Shown here: one piece after another, positions 8,828 to 16,972 of the stretch
Layout: each line of letters begins with the position of its first letter
How positions within the stretch are numbered: position 1 is the first letter of the stretch
Source of the DNA: Reyranella massiliensis 521
Lineage (GTDB): Bacteria > Pseudomonadota > Alphaproteobacteria > Reyranellales > Reyranellaceae
Length of the DNA: 64,000 nucleotides
Assembly: GCF_000312425.1 (NCBI RefSeq)
Contig: NZ_HE997181.1
Span: forward strand, 3,811,488-3,875,487
Direction: 5' to 3'
Position numbers and translations under genes: made by a program
Notes under the pieces: generated by a model
The model's database searches: none
What the model saw: only the letters and a program-made list of their open reading frames with translations
What the model was told of the DNA's origin: nothing

Positions 8828-9855
8828 AGCTGCGCACGTTTCTGCACAACGATGAGAATTCGCCTACGACCCTCTCGGAGATACAAAGGGCTCACGGCTG
8901 GGTCGATTCGGAAGAATATTTGGGTATATTCGCATACGCTACCCAGTCCGGCGCTTCTTCCTTTAGTATTGCGATGTCACCTGTCTTTTGGGCCGGAACG
9001 CGTTCGCGATGGTTGTTCGGGCTGGATTATGGACGGACCCAGCCTCAGGCTTTACGGATCATCAGCGGCAAACCCAATGCTGAGGTCCGCATCTATGATG
9101 GGGCGTGGATCGTCGAGCAAAGCGGATTTCTGCCCCGCCGAGACTTCCATGCGAAGTCATCGATATTGGCAAACCGTACCAACGGTCGATCGGGGATGAT
9201 CGTAGGTTCCGGCAACTTTTCCTCGAACGGCCTGCGCAAGAGTATCGAGGCCGGAGCTTCGATCTGCACCGACGTTCAGGCGGAATACGAGCGCAGTATC
9301 CGTAATATAGAGGCGATGGCCAACGACCTTTGGGCACAAGCCACACCGTTGGATGATATTCTGGAGATCTATGAGGAGCGCTGGAAAGTAGACTTCGCTG
9401 CGGTAACAGCTGAAGACGAAGCGGAAGCCGACCAGCCAGCGTCCGACATGTTCTGGATTGAGGCTGGCTATGTCACCCAGAATCGCGGGCCAGATCGCCC
9501 TGGCAACCAAATCGATTTGCCGAGAGGGATGAGCGGTTTCTTTGGCTTTAATCCCCCTGCGAACCTCGCTCGCAATTCCGTAATCGGCACCATCACATTT
9601 GAACCGCCGAGCGGCGGCCTCGTTTCGCGAGACCTAAGACTTGGCAATAATCTGATGGAGAAAATAACGCTGCCGATCCCCGAGACACATGGGCTCGACC
9701 TTTATGACGGTAAAGTTCTGGTATTCCGACGCAGCGGGAACCAGTTCAAAATGTGGGCACTGGAAGCGGATGATTTCCTCACGGCCTTTGGCAACAGGCT
9801 GTACGACGTCAAGGCTATGGGGAGCGGAAGACGTTATGGACCAATCGCCGCATAG
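8824..9855 (+). CDS. Phospholipase D-like (HKD) protein of the defence operon
   Basis: A 343-residue protein starting at ATG 8824, overlapping the previous stop (ATGA). Near residues 107-138 it has FHAKSS and then GSGNFSSNGL, the HxK...GSxN pattern of a single PLD catalytic motif. Single-HKD proteins usually dimerise to build one active site, as in Nuc, BfiI and DISARM DrmC. The rest, from about residue 150, is not recognisable and may bind partners or DNA. It is the last gene of the operon; the next gene is convergent about 160 bp away. Nuclease activity is likely but not certain, since PLD-fold proteins can also be phosphodiesterases. Confidence 0.8.
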   Translation: MKLRTFLHNDENSPTTLSEIQRAHGWVDSEEYLGIFAYATQSGASSFSIAMSPVFWAGTRSRWLFGLDYGRTQPQALRIISGKPNAEVRIYDGAWIVEQSGFLPRRDFHAKSSILANRTNGRSGMIVGSGNFSSNGLRKSIEAGASICTDVQAEYERSIRNIEAMANDLWAQATPLDDILEIYEERWKVDFAAVTAEDEAEADQPASDMFWIEAGYVTQNRGPDRPGNQIDLPRGMSGFFGFNPPANLARNSVIGTITFEPPSGGLVSRDLRLGNNLMEKITLPIPETHGLDLYDGKVLVFRRSGNQFKMWALEADDFLTAFGNRLYDVKAMGSGRRYGPIAA

Positions 9856-10018
9856 TGCATCACTATTTGGCACGACGTTATGACGGAGCCAGTTTCAACC
9901 TTTGCAGCAGTCTACGCGGTCGCACGTGGCAGCGATGGCGGAGCTGTTCTGCCTAGGCGTTCCCGTTGCCAGATGTGAGAGTCGACACCAACTCGGCGCC
10001 TTGAGCGAACGCCGCGGC

Positions 10019-10735
10019 TTACGCGGCGGACTTCGCCGTCTTCGGCTTCAAGGTGCTCGTGGGATAACCAAAGGCAAAGAAGAAGTGCGACACCCGGATC
10101 GTTCCGTGGCTGGGCGCCAGCGCCGGCTCGCGCTCATGTTCCGTGTCGAAGTCTGCGGCCGAGAAGAGCGGAGACGGTCGCGCGTAAGGTTCCCCGGCGA
10201 CCGTCGGCCGCAATCGCAAGAGGGTGGCTAGCGCTGTCTCGGCCAGCGCATCCCGGATCGGTGGCACGATCTCCTCTTCCGGATCAAGAAGCACGCCGAC
10301 CATAGCGGCGACCGCCTGCCGCCGGCTGTAGATTCCGGTCACGAAGCGCCCGAGCCCCTGCTCGCGCAGATAATGGTCGCGGTGCTTCTTCTGGCGTCCG
10401 AGCCGCTTGAACTCGAACACCAGCTTCATGGACTGAACCTCGCTGTTCCAGCCGTAGACGATGTCGGTCCTGCGCTCCTCGATCAGCTCGCCGGTCGTCG
10501 TATCGACCTCACCAATTACGTCCTCGGCCGCCCACATGCCGAGTAGGCCGCGCTCGCGCGCGACATGGTTCTCGACATAGACCTTGAGGCGCTTGGTGAG
10601 CGCGTCTTCCTTGGTTTTGGGATTGAAATCTGGCCTTGGTCGCTCCGCGAGCTCCGACCAGCCCTGCCGCAGCGCTTCGACCGCTTCAGTTGCCGGTTGC
10701 AGCGGGAAGGCCGAAAGCCAATCGGCAGCCGCCAT
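10019..10735 (-). CDS. PD-(D/E)XK-like nuclease paired with an N6-methylase
   Basis: A 238-residue protein. ATG 10735 shares its A with the TGA of the upstream methylase, which fixes the start. The segment TDIVYGW (Asp about residue 92) followed by LVFEFKRLG (Glu about 107, Lys about 109) has the D...ExK spacing of a PD-(D/E)XK nuclease core. I infer endonuclease function from this motif and from tight coupling to a methylase. The C-terminal tail is Lys/Ala-rich. It could be the restriction subunit of a two-gene type II-like system. Confidence 0.7.
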   Translation of the reverse strand: MAAADWLSAFPLQPATEAVEALRQGWSELAERPRPDFNPKTKEDALTKRLKVYVENHVARERGLLGMWAAEDVIGEVDTTTGELIEERRTDIVYGWNSEVQSMKLVFEFKRLGRQKKHRDHYLREQGLGRFVTGIYSRRQAVAAMVGVLLDPEEEIVPPIRDALAETALATLLRLRPTVAGEPYARPSPLFSAADFDTEHEREPALAPSHGTIRVSHFFFAFGYPTSTLKPKTAKSAA

Positions 10736-13700
10736 CACGCACTCACCGCCAAACTGTCGGACCCCGCACGGGATTGAACGGTCCGCACAATATGTTCGGC
10801 GTCGCGCAGCGCTTGGCGAACGGTCCAACTGCGCTGCGTAAGCGGTCGCACCAGATAGAGGTTGCCGTCGATCCAGAGCTGCGCGTCCGGGACGAGGGTG
10901 AGATAATCCCCCGACGGAATGGTGCGCAGGCCTGATCTCCTGAGCGCAGCCAGCGTCTCGATCACCAGTTCGTCGTTCACGGCGGTCGCGACACCGGGTG
11001 CCGCCCGACCCTTTTCAGCATAGCTGACCTTCACGATCCCCGAGCGCCCGGCTCGGGCCGGGTCATTGGCGACGACGTCGACATGGAAGCGCCCTCGGCC
11101 ACCCGTCTTATCGCGCCAGGCGGTGAGTGCCGATGCCAGCGCCTCTGCGTAGATCCGGAAATCCTGCGCGTTGGCGGTCCGTTGGGCCGGTGTGTCGAGG
11201 CTTTTGAAGCTCCGGGGTCGGATCGACGGCATAAGCACCTCGACGGTCTCGGTGACCAGCGTCTGCTCTTCGTCCGTCAGGCCAAAATAGGCGAAGACGG
11301 CCGCGTCGAGTTCACCGCGAAGCGACTGGTACTGATTGAGCTGGAGTAGTTCCTGCTGGGATCTCAGTTGGTCGACGTGGTCCGTGATCGACACCAGCGC
11401 CGAGGCGGCTGCGCCAGGATCGGGCGCGTCTTCGGGCGGGAAGAACGGAAAGGCATCGACATCCGTTAGATGGATGCCATTGCGCTCGCACAGCATCTTC
11501 CAGCCGCGCATCATCAGAAAATAGCGGGCCAGCGTGGAGCGCAGATAGACGGCGGCGAATTTCAGCAGCGGCGCGTCCGGCTTCGGGCCGGCGATGACGC
11601 CGATGCTGTGGGTGAAGCTCGCAGGCTCATCACAGTAAACTGCGCGGACATTCTGCTGCTCGCGCGAGAAGCCATCCGGAAAGATCACGCGCGGGCCGTC
11701 GAACACAGCGAGCACGGCTTCGTTGAGGCCGACAACAGTATTCTTGTCCTCGGGCCAGGGCCGAAGCAGATCGGGATGCAGGACAGGTACGCCGGCGCTG
11801 AGCGCGGCGATCGGGACGTGAAGCATGTCACGAAGCGGACCCGGATCGACCGCCACCCGGCTCTTGTCTTCGAGATGAATGCCCTTGCGGTAGGTCCAGC
11901 GCCTGAACTCGCGAGGTCCGCGCCAGAAATTGGCGAAGGTGCCGCGCATGCTCAGACGGCTCCAGATCGCCAAGTCGTTGGCGTCGCCCCACATCATGGT
12001 GACGAGGAGCTGTGGATCCTCCGCGACCGAGCGGGTCTGCAGCGCATGCCGATCGGCCGACTGCATGGTGAGGCGGCCAAGCGCCAAGCTCAGGTCCGCC
12101 TTCGGAACGAGATAGTCGAACGTCTCGCCGAACGGGATAGTCGAGGGAACCGCCTCGCCGCGGCGCGCGCCCAGGAACACATGGCAGGTATTTTCGGCCG
12201 TCGGGAACAGCAGCCCTTGGAGATCGCCGAAGTTGATGATGCGGCTCGGCTTGTAGGCGTGCAGGAGATAGGAGACGAACGCCTCGCTCGACGCGCCAAG
12301 CAGCTGACCGATCGGCAGGATCAGGCAGGTTCGTCCGCCCTCCTCCAGAAAGTCGAGCGCGCGCAGGGCATAGGCCCCGGCCATCTGCCGGCGGGCGAAG
12401 GGCGTTCCCGCGCGATCGGCCCAGTCGTCCGCCGAGGTATGCGTTTCGCCTTCCGGCTCGGCCCAGGGCGGGTTGGAGATGATCAGGGAAAACCGGCGAC
12501 CATAGAAGGCATGGTTGTCTTTGAAGAAGTCGGCGCGATCACGCCCGTGCGCGAGATTCCGATCCTTGAGTGGCGGCAGCTTAGTGCCATCGCGCTCCTG
12601 GGCTTCCAGGATGTCGGCCGGATCAAGCCCTTCCAACAGCGACAGATAGAGACTGAAGGCGGTAACGCGGCAGGCCATGAAGTTGATGTCGCCGCCGAAT
12701 ATACTCCGCTTGAGCAGTTCACCACGCTCGGCGAAACCGAGTTGCCGTCCTTCACGTGCTTCCGCGAGCGCGATTAGACGGCGATAGGCCGTCGTGAGCA
12801 GGATTCCCGATCCGCAGGCACCGTCGAAGATGGTCTCCGAAAGCGGATCGGGCGAGGCGAGCAATGCTTGGTCGACCGCGAGCATGGCGAGATTGCGGGG
12901 CGTGTAATAGGCGCCATCCTCGGCCTGCTGCTCCGGCGTCAGGAACTGCTCGTAAAGGCCCGACAGCAGCTCGACCGGAATGTAGCTGAAGTCATAGTTC
13001 CAGAAATCGCCCTGGCCAGTGCGCATGTCGGTGCGGCTCAGGAACTGGTCGAGGAGACCAAAGCCGCCGATGGAGAGCGCCGTCCATGGATCATGCCGGT
13101 CATCGCCAAGGAAGTCGCCGTTGAAATCCGACCGCAGCCGGTCGATCAGCTTGGCGATCCCCGTAAGGTTTCGCTTGGCGATCAAATCGGGAAGCTGGTC
13201 GACCTTGCGCCGGGCACGATAGGTCTCGCCGACGATCTCGCGATGCTCGAGATAGGAGATGAACAACACCTGTCCCATCAGGAGCTCAGCGAGCCGTCTG
13301 CGCGCACGTTTGTCGTCTATCCCGTCCAGCCCTTCGTCGGTCAGCTTCGCGACAGTAGTCGACAAATTCGATAGGAGCTTACGATCGACCCTAGCCTTAA
13401 CGTCGAACCATTTCGGCATGCGCCGCGATAGGTTCGCCGTTGAGACGTCGAGGGCGGAAAACGGACCATCCGGCCGCGCTTCGTCTAGGCGCAAGCGCTC
13501 GCCTGCGTTCTTCAGCTTGCGGGCAGGAAGTGCGATCGCTTCGTCGCCCTTGAGTTCGATGACGATCGTCGCGAGATTCTGGTTCCAGATCCGCTGACGC
13601 GTCTTGTCCAATTCTGCGTTGGTGAGCGATGCACCGTCCTCCGCCACAAAGACGACGGTTGGCACGCCTTCCACGTCGAAGACGGCCTGGGCGCGAACCG

Positions 13701-13860
13701 CCCCATCCGGCTTCAGGAGGGTCTTGATCTCCAGCGCATAGGGATGCGTCTCAGGTATCGCCTCGCCGCGCAGATGCAGCACGTCCGGCTCAGCCGCATA
13801 GCCAAGCTTTTCAAGCCAGTTCTGGACCGCGGTAGCGGTCATGTCCGTTCCATCCGCCAC
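10735..13860 (-). CDS. Large N6-adenine DNA methyltransferase (type IIG/PglX-like)
   Basis: A 1041-residue protein. The SAM motif is FDGACGSG (about residue 345) and motif IV is SNPPWAEP (about 461-468), the N6-adenine methylase signature of Eco57I/type I HsdM-like enzymes. The region before motif I (YEQFLTPEQQAEDGAYYTPRNLAMLAVDQ) is the usual HsdM-like lead-in. About 330 N-terminal residues precede it; they contain an ALEIKTLL...VIELKGD stretch that may be a decayed or atypical nuclease-like domain. About 500 C-terminal residues probably carry target recognition. An internal ATG six codons in is an alternative start. It is 79 bp downstream of the MerR-like regulator and overlaps the nuclease by 3 bp. 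Confidence 0.85.
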   Translation of the reverse strand: MADGTDMTATAVQNWLEKLGYAAEPDVLHLRGEAIPETHPYALEIKTLLKPDGAVRAQAVFDVEGVPTVVFVAEDGASLTNAELDKTRQRIWNQNLATIVIELKGDEAIALPARKLKNAGERLRLDEARPDGPFSALDVSTANLSRRMPKWFDVKARVDRKLLSNLSTTVAKLTDEGLDGIDDKRARRRLAELLMGQVLFISYLEHREIVGETYRARRKVDQLPDLIAKRNLTGIAKLIDRLRSDFNGDFLGDDRHDPWTALSIGGFGLLDQFLSRTDMRTGQGDFWNYDFSYIPVELLSGLYEQFLTPEQQAEDGAYYTPRNLAMLAVDQALLASPDPLSETIFDGACGSGILLTTAYRRLIALAEAREGRQLGFAERGELLKRSIFGGDINFMACRVTAFSLYLSLLEGLDPADILEAQERDGTKLPPLKDRNLAHGRDRADFFKDNHAFYGRRFSLIISNPPWAEPEGETHTSADDWADRAGTPFARRQMAGAYALRALDFLEEGGRTCLILPIGQLLGASSEAFVSYLLHAYKPSRIINFGDLQGLLFPTAENTCHVFLGARRGEAVPSTIPFGETFDYLVPKADLSLALGRLTMQSADRHALQTRSVAEDPQLLVTMMWGDANDLAIWSRLSMRGTFANFWRGPREFRRWTYRKGIHLEDKSRVAVDPGPLRDMLHVPIAALSAGVPVLHPDLLRPWPEDKNTVVGLNEAVLAVFDGPRVIFPDGFSREQQNVRAVYCDEPASFTHSIGVIAGPKPDAPLLKFAAVYLRSTLARYFLMMRGWKMLCERNGIHLTDVDAFPFFPPEDAPDPGAAASALVSITDHVDQLRSQQELLQLNQYQSLRGELDAAVFAYFGLTDEEQTLVTETVEVLMPSIRPRSFKSLDTPAQRTANAQDFRIYAEALASALTAWRDKTGGRGRFHVDVVANDPARAGRSGIVKVSYAEKGRAAPGVATAVNDELVIETLAALRRSGLRTIPSGDYLTLVPDAQLWIDGNLYLVRPLTQRSWTVRQALRDAEHIVRTVQSRAGSDSLAVSA

Positions 13861-13939
13861 TGCATCGATGAGAACATATTACGAACACGCCAGCGGGGAT
13901 AGTCGCTCAGGAGCGCCGGGGCATGTGGCAGCGCCATTT

Positions 13940-14446
13940 TCATGACGCTCGCCGATTAGGGAGTTGTTGAGGTATGGCGCGCTGCTTGCCGTGAACGCTC
14001 GGCAGCGAGAAAAGATCGAACTGCCGTTCCTTGCTTGCGCCCGGCAAAGCGAAGCCGTCCCGGAGAATGGCGAGATGGGGATCAAGGGAGATCAGCAGTG
14101 CGTCGGTCGGGGGAATCGCATCGGCACCATCCAGGAATGCCCACGTCCGACCCGGTACAAGTGCGAGCCGCTTTCCCCAGAGCGCGATGAAGGATTGCGA
14201 GCGCAGCTGTTTTCGCAGCTCGGCGAACGCCGCCTTATGCACCTGCAATTCTAGGCTGAACTCATTGCGTAGAAGAACCGCTACCCGGAGGACAAGGATT
14301 GTCTGCCAGCTAAACTTGGCCGGCGAACCCTTCCTCTTCGGACGCTGATCCGCAGGGATCAGCGCGCGCCGGCTGGTCCATTCACGGAGCTTGTCCGTTG
14401 AGAGCCCCGTCAATTGCGAGGCGATCGGGGTGGATACGAAACGCAG
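13940..14446 (-). CDS. MerR-like HTH regulator of the second restriction system
   Basis: The recognisable protein begins RFVSTPIASQLTGLSTDKL, followed by LREWTSRRALIP and a wing-like segment: a MerR-type helix-turn-helix of about 70 residues with a 100-residue helical C-terminus. The frame stays open to an ATG at 14554, but that extension translates straight through the palindrome at 14461-14513. An AGGAGG lies just downstream of the palindrome, 6 nt before a CTG at 14446, so I place the start there (168 residues). The non-canonical CTG is uncertain. It is the first gene of the operon with the methylase and nuclease and probably represses it through the palindrome. Confidence 0.62.
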   Translation of the reverse strand: MRFVSTPIASQLTGLSTDKLREWTSRRALIPADQRPKRKGSPAKFSWQTILVLRVAVLLRNEFSLELQVHKAAFAELRKQLRSQSFIALWGKRLALVPGRTWAFLDGADAIPPTDALLISLDPHLAILRDGFALPGASKERQFDLFSLPSVHGKQRAIPQQLPNRRAS

Positions 14447-14460
14447 GTGGCACCTCCTCA

Positions 14461-14513
14461 AGGTCGGGTATGTTACCCGATCTCGTCGAGAGAACGGGTA
14501 ACATACCCGACCT
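14461..14513. promoter_or_regulatory. 53-bp near-perfect palindrome, probable operator
   Basis: The 19-bp arm AGGTCGGGTATGTTACCCG (14461-14479) is repeated exactly inverted at 14495-14513, with a 15-nt spacer. Each arm contains its own small palindrome CGGGTA-N3-TACCCG (14465-14479 and 14495-14509), centres 30 bp apart. It lies 15-67 bp upstream of the regulator start. Two identical dyads on one helix face about three turns apart are typical of a cooperative repressor operator. Confidence 0.7.
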
Positions 14514-14604
14514 CGGCCGTAAACAGTCGTGGAGGGGGCTTCGTCACGCTGCAAGGGAAGCCCCTACAGCAGGCGCATTGTATGATTATCGTCGAGGGTC
14601 TCGT

Positions 14605-14874
14605 CGGTCAGCCATAGCCCACGAACTGATGCAGGGTAGTCCGATCGTCACCATTCAGACGGTCTCCGGAAGCTCGGGATTTCCTTTCCCGACCGCCGGC
14701 GCGGCGCTGGAGACCTTGACCGAACTCGGCATCACCCACGAGACGACAGGGCAGATAGCCGGATATACGCTTATCCAGTATCTGGCCCTGCTCGATCGCG
14801 GCGCAGATCCGATCCTAGCTGAATTGAACTGCTTCAACCCTTACGGTAGGTTAGATCAGCAAGTAAGGTTTTAG
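14605..14874 (+). pseudogene. C-terminal remnant of a Fic-family protein
   Basis: The frame reads AHELMQGSPIVTIQTV and then FPTAGAALETLTELGI, ETTG and YLALLDRGADP. This is the winged-helix tail found at the C-terminus of Fic (AMPylase-fold) family proteins. No Fic core (HxFxxGNGR) lies upstream, so only about 90 residues survive. It is flanked by the palindrome on one side and a convergent small gene on the other. Confidence 0.55.
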
Positions 14875-15138
14875 AGCTTTCGATAACACAACGACTCGCT
14901 CTTCACGGCTCAGGCTATCCAGCAACGCCCTGATCATCCCCGCCGCCCTTGGCGGTAAATACACAATTTGAACTTCACCGTTGCTCCTGAGCGCTCGCAA
15001 CTCGATCGCGTCACGCTCATCGAGCACGGGCGATGACGCGATTGACCGCCGATCCTGTTCAGCAAGTTCGACGAGTTGGATGACTTCCGCACCCGCGCTC
15101 CCCCTTCGAGATGCAACGCGCTGACGATTCAATATCAT
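14851..15138 (-). CDS. Uncharacterised 95-residue protein coupled to the integrase
   Basis: The start ATG at 15138 overlaps the integrase stop (ATGA), so it was co-translated with the integrase. The sequence is helical, with EVIQLVELAEQDRRSI in the first half and a C-terminal segment MIRALLDSLSREERVVVLSKALK. I do not recognise the family. Small proteins immediately downstream of tyrosine recombinases are often directionality or accessory factors, but there is no clear HTH here. Its 3' end overlaps the Fic remnant by 24 bp. Confidence 0.5.
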   Translation of the reverse strand: MILNRQRVASRRGSAGAEVIQLVELAEQDRRSIASSPVLDERDAIELRALRSNGEVQIVYLPPRAAGMIRALLDSLSREERVVVLSKALKPYLLI

Positions 15139-15770
15139 GCAGCCAAATGCTCCTCGGGGATCGGGCCATTGTCTGGCGCGCTGCTCATCTTCCTTAGGAA
15201 CCGAGTCAAGGTAGACTTCCTCGCACCACGGTCGAGCGAATAGGACGTCTGCTTGAACTCCACACCGTCAAGGAGGCCTTCGATATAGCCAGAGATCGTA
15301 TCGGCCGCCATGATCAACGCCGCGTCTAGAGTATGGATATATTTGCTGGTGACCGAGCCTCGCGAGTGGCCGATCAATGCTGCGATAGTGGACTCTGTAA
15401 ATCCAAGGTCGTTGGCTACACTCGCAAAGCTATGCCGAAGGACATGCGGCGTGACATCCGCCAAGCCCGTATTCCGGAAAATTTTCTCCCAGTGATTGGG
15501 AAAGCTGCCGAAAGAGTTGTCCTCCTCGCCTCCTGGAAACACGTAAGTCTTTGAAATCCTCGCGCCGCGCTCCTCAAGATATTCCACGACAGGCAGGCCG
15601 ATCGGTCGGATAGACGCCCCCTCCTTGCTGTCGGCCAGTCGCAAACAGCTTGCTTCAATATCGACTTCTTCCCAGCGGAGCGCGATCATCTCCGACCGAC
15701 GACATCCGGTCAGCGCGAGTTGTCGGATGATCTCCACCGTCATCCCATACCTGTCATTCTTGCTCGCCGT
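15135..15770 (-). pseudogene. Tyrosine recombinase (phage-type integrase), catalytic domain only
   Basis: The C-terminal catalytic domain is intact: Arg in TGCRRSEMIALRW, Lys in DSKEGA, PHVLRHSF (HxxR), IGHSRGSVTSKY with the second His, and a candidate nucleophile Tyr in KYIH. The arm- and core-binding N-terminal domains (normally 100-200 residues) are missing. Upstream of about 15770 the frame changes into the N-terminus of an unrelated hydrolase. It is probably the beheaded integrase of the restriction-system island and is unlikely to act alone. Confidence 0.75.
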
Positions 15771-15924
15771 ACGAAGTATGGAAGCGCACGCCGCCGACGT
15801 CGATGTCCAGGGGGCGGAAGCCCGGAAAGAACGACGCCGCCGCGTCGATGCCAGTACTATCAACGGCTGAAAGATTTGCAGGACTGTGTTGTCGATCCAA
15901 GCTCACGGTTATCTTCTCAGCCAT
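15754..15924 (-). pseudogene. N-terminal fragment of an alpha/beta hydrolase (haloacetate dehalogenase-like)
   Basis: From ATG 15924 the frame reads MAEKITVSLD and later FFPGFRPLDIDVGGVRF, then stops at 15754 after 56 codons. FFPGF followed by a beta-hairpin with VxGVxxH is the N-terminal signature of the fluoroacetate/haloalkane dehalogenase group. All catalytic residues are lost. The fragment ends where integrase-like sequence begins. Its start overlaps the upstream hydrolase stop, so it was once the second gene of that operon. Confidence 0.55.
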
Positions 15925-16891
15925 TGTTTGCTGCCGTCACGAATGCCGCAAGTTCTTGTCCATAGCGCACTGGCTCCTCGTAAAAGGGGCTGTGTCCGCT
16001 CTCGGAGAAGAGTGACAGCCGGCTGTTTGCGTGAATGGACTTGATCCGTTCCGACATCGCGACGCGAACCAGCCGGTCGTGGACGCCATGCGTCAGCAGG
16101 ATCGGGCCAGCATAGGCTTTGAAGACGGGCTCGAGATCGGATGTCTGCGTTTTGATGAAACCCTCGTTTACCGCGCGGGCCGTCATGCCGTTGATGACCA
16201 GCATGCGTTGCATCTCCGCCGCGGTCGGCGGCTGATGGAAGCAGGCGGCGAGGAAGTCGACCGTGGCCGCGGTGCGTTCTGCCAGATCGTGCGAGGTGCA
16301 TGTGCGCGTGAAGGTCGCCGCCTCGTCGGTGAGGAGATCCTGCGACAGCTTGGTGACGGCGTCGACCAGATTGACGCCGGCAACTGCAGAGCCTCCGTAT
16401 TTGCGCAGATAGGCGCCAACCACGAAACCACCGAGCGACCAACCGACCAGCACCGGCCGGCGAAGCCTCGCGCCTGCGATCACGGCGGCAACGTCGTCTG
16501 CCCATCGATCCGCATCAGAATAGGCATCGAACGAGGTCGGCTTGTCGGAATCGCCATGGCCACGCAGATCGAAGCCGACCATGCGAAATCCCGCCAGCGC
16601 GGGATCAGCGAACTGCTTCTGCCAACTCAAACGGCTCTGACGCAGGCCGTGGATGAACAGGATCTCGGGTGATTGGCTGTCGCCTTGCGCCTCACCAGCC
16701 AGCATCACGCCATCCGTCGAGCGGACGGCAAATGGCTCACGCGCAGCTGCGGGCACTCCATCCGCGGATGAGCCGGGGGCAGCGTTGCTCCTAGATGCCG
16801 CATGAGCTTGAGGTGCCGCATAGGCGGCCTTGATGGCCAGGGTGGCAATGCCGGCTGCGCCGGCGAGGAAGGTACGTCTTGAGTGGTTCAT
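15917..16891 (-). CDS. Secreted alpha/beta hydrolase with Tat-like leader
   Basis: A 324-residue protein with the N-terminal SRRTFLAGAAG leader, a twin-arginine motif plus Ala-rich core. The mature part is an alpha/beta hydrolase: oxyanion region LFIHGLRQS, FDLRGHGDSD, nucleophile elbow VGWSLGG, acid HGVHDRLV and histidine SESGHSPFYEEP. These make up a Ser-Asp-His triad. The substrate is unknown; close families include chloroperoxidase-like and ester hydrolases. It is divergent from the TetR gene, 80 bp away, with two matching operator-like sites between them, so TetR probably represses it. Confidence 0.85.
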   Translation of the reverse strand: MNHSRRTFLAGAAGIATLAIKAAYAAPQAHAASRSNAAPGSSADGVPAAAREPFAVRSTDGVMLAGEAQGDSQSPEILFIHGLRQSRLSWQKQFADPALAGFRMVGFDLRGHGDSDKPTSFDAYSDADRWADDVAAVIAGARLRRPVLVGWSLGGFVVGAYLRKYGGSAVAGVNLVDAVTKLSQDLLTDEAATFTRTCTSHDLAERTAATVDFLAACFHQPPTAAEMQRMLVINGMTARAVNEGFIKTQTSDLEPVFKAYAGPILLTHGVHDRLVRVAMSERIKSIHANSRLSLFSESGHSPFYEEPVRYGQELAAFVTAANNG

Positions 16892-16911
16892 GCGTATTGT
16901 TCCATGTTGTT

Positions 16912-16972
16912 TAGTGAACGCTATTTAATTCTCTCTTGACTCGGTCTGTCAAGGGTTGTTTAGTGTTCACTA
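16912..16972. promoter_or_regulatory. Two TetR operator-like sites between hydrolase and TetR genes
   Basis: TAGTGTTCACTA (16961-16972) is a dyad with perfect TAGTG/CACTA arms. TAGTGAACGCTA (16912-16923) is a near match, and both are preceded by TTGTT. The downstream site covers a probable -10 (TTTAGT, 16959-16964) that sits 17 bp from a -35 TTGACT (16936-16941). Binding there would block the regulator's own promoter; the other site would block the divergent hydrolase promoter. Confidence 0.6.

Noticed and set aside
2649..9855. Assignment of the first system to DISARM or BREX
   Set aside because: PLD, helicase and methylase recall DISARM, but there is no DUF1998 gene, and no BREX genes (brxL, pglZ, brxC) are present.
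10010..10028. CGCCGCG-GCTTA-CGCGGCG hairpin at the end of the PD-(D/E)XK gene
   Set aside because: It includes the stop codon in its loop, codes the natural C-terminus and has no T-run; probably a by-product of GC-rich coding sequence.
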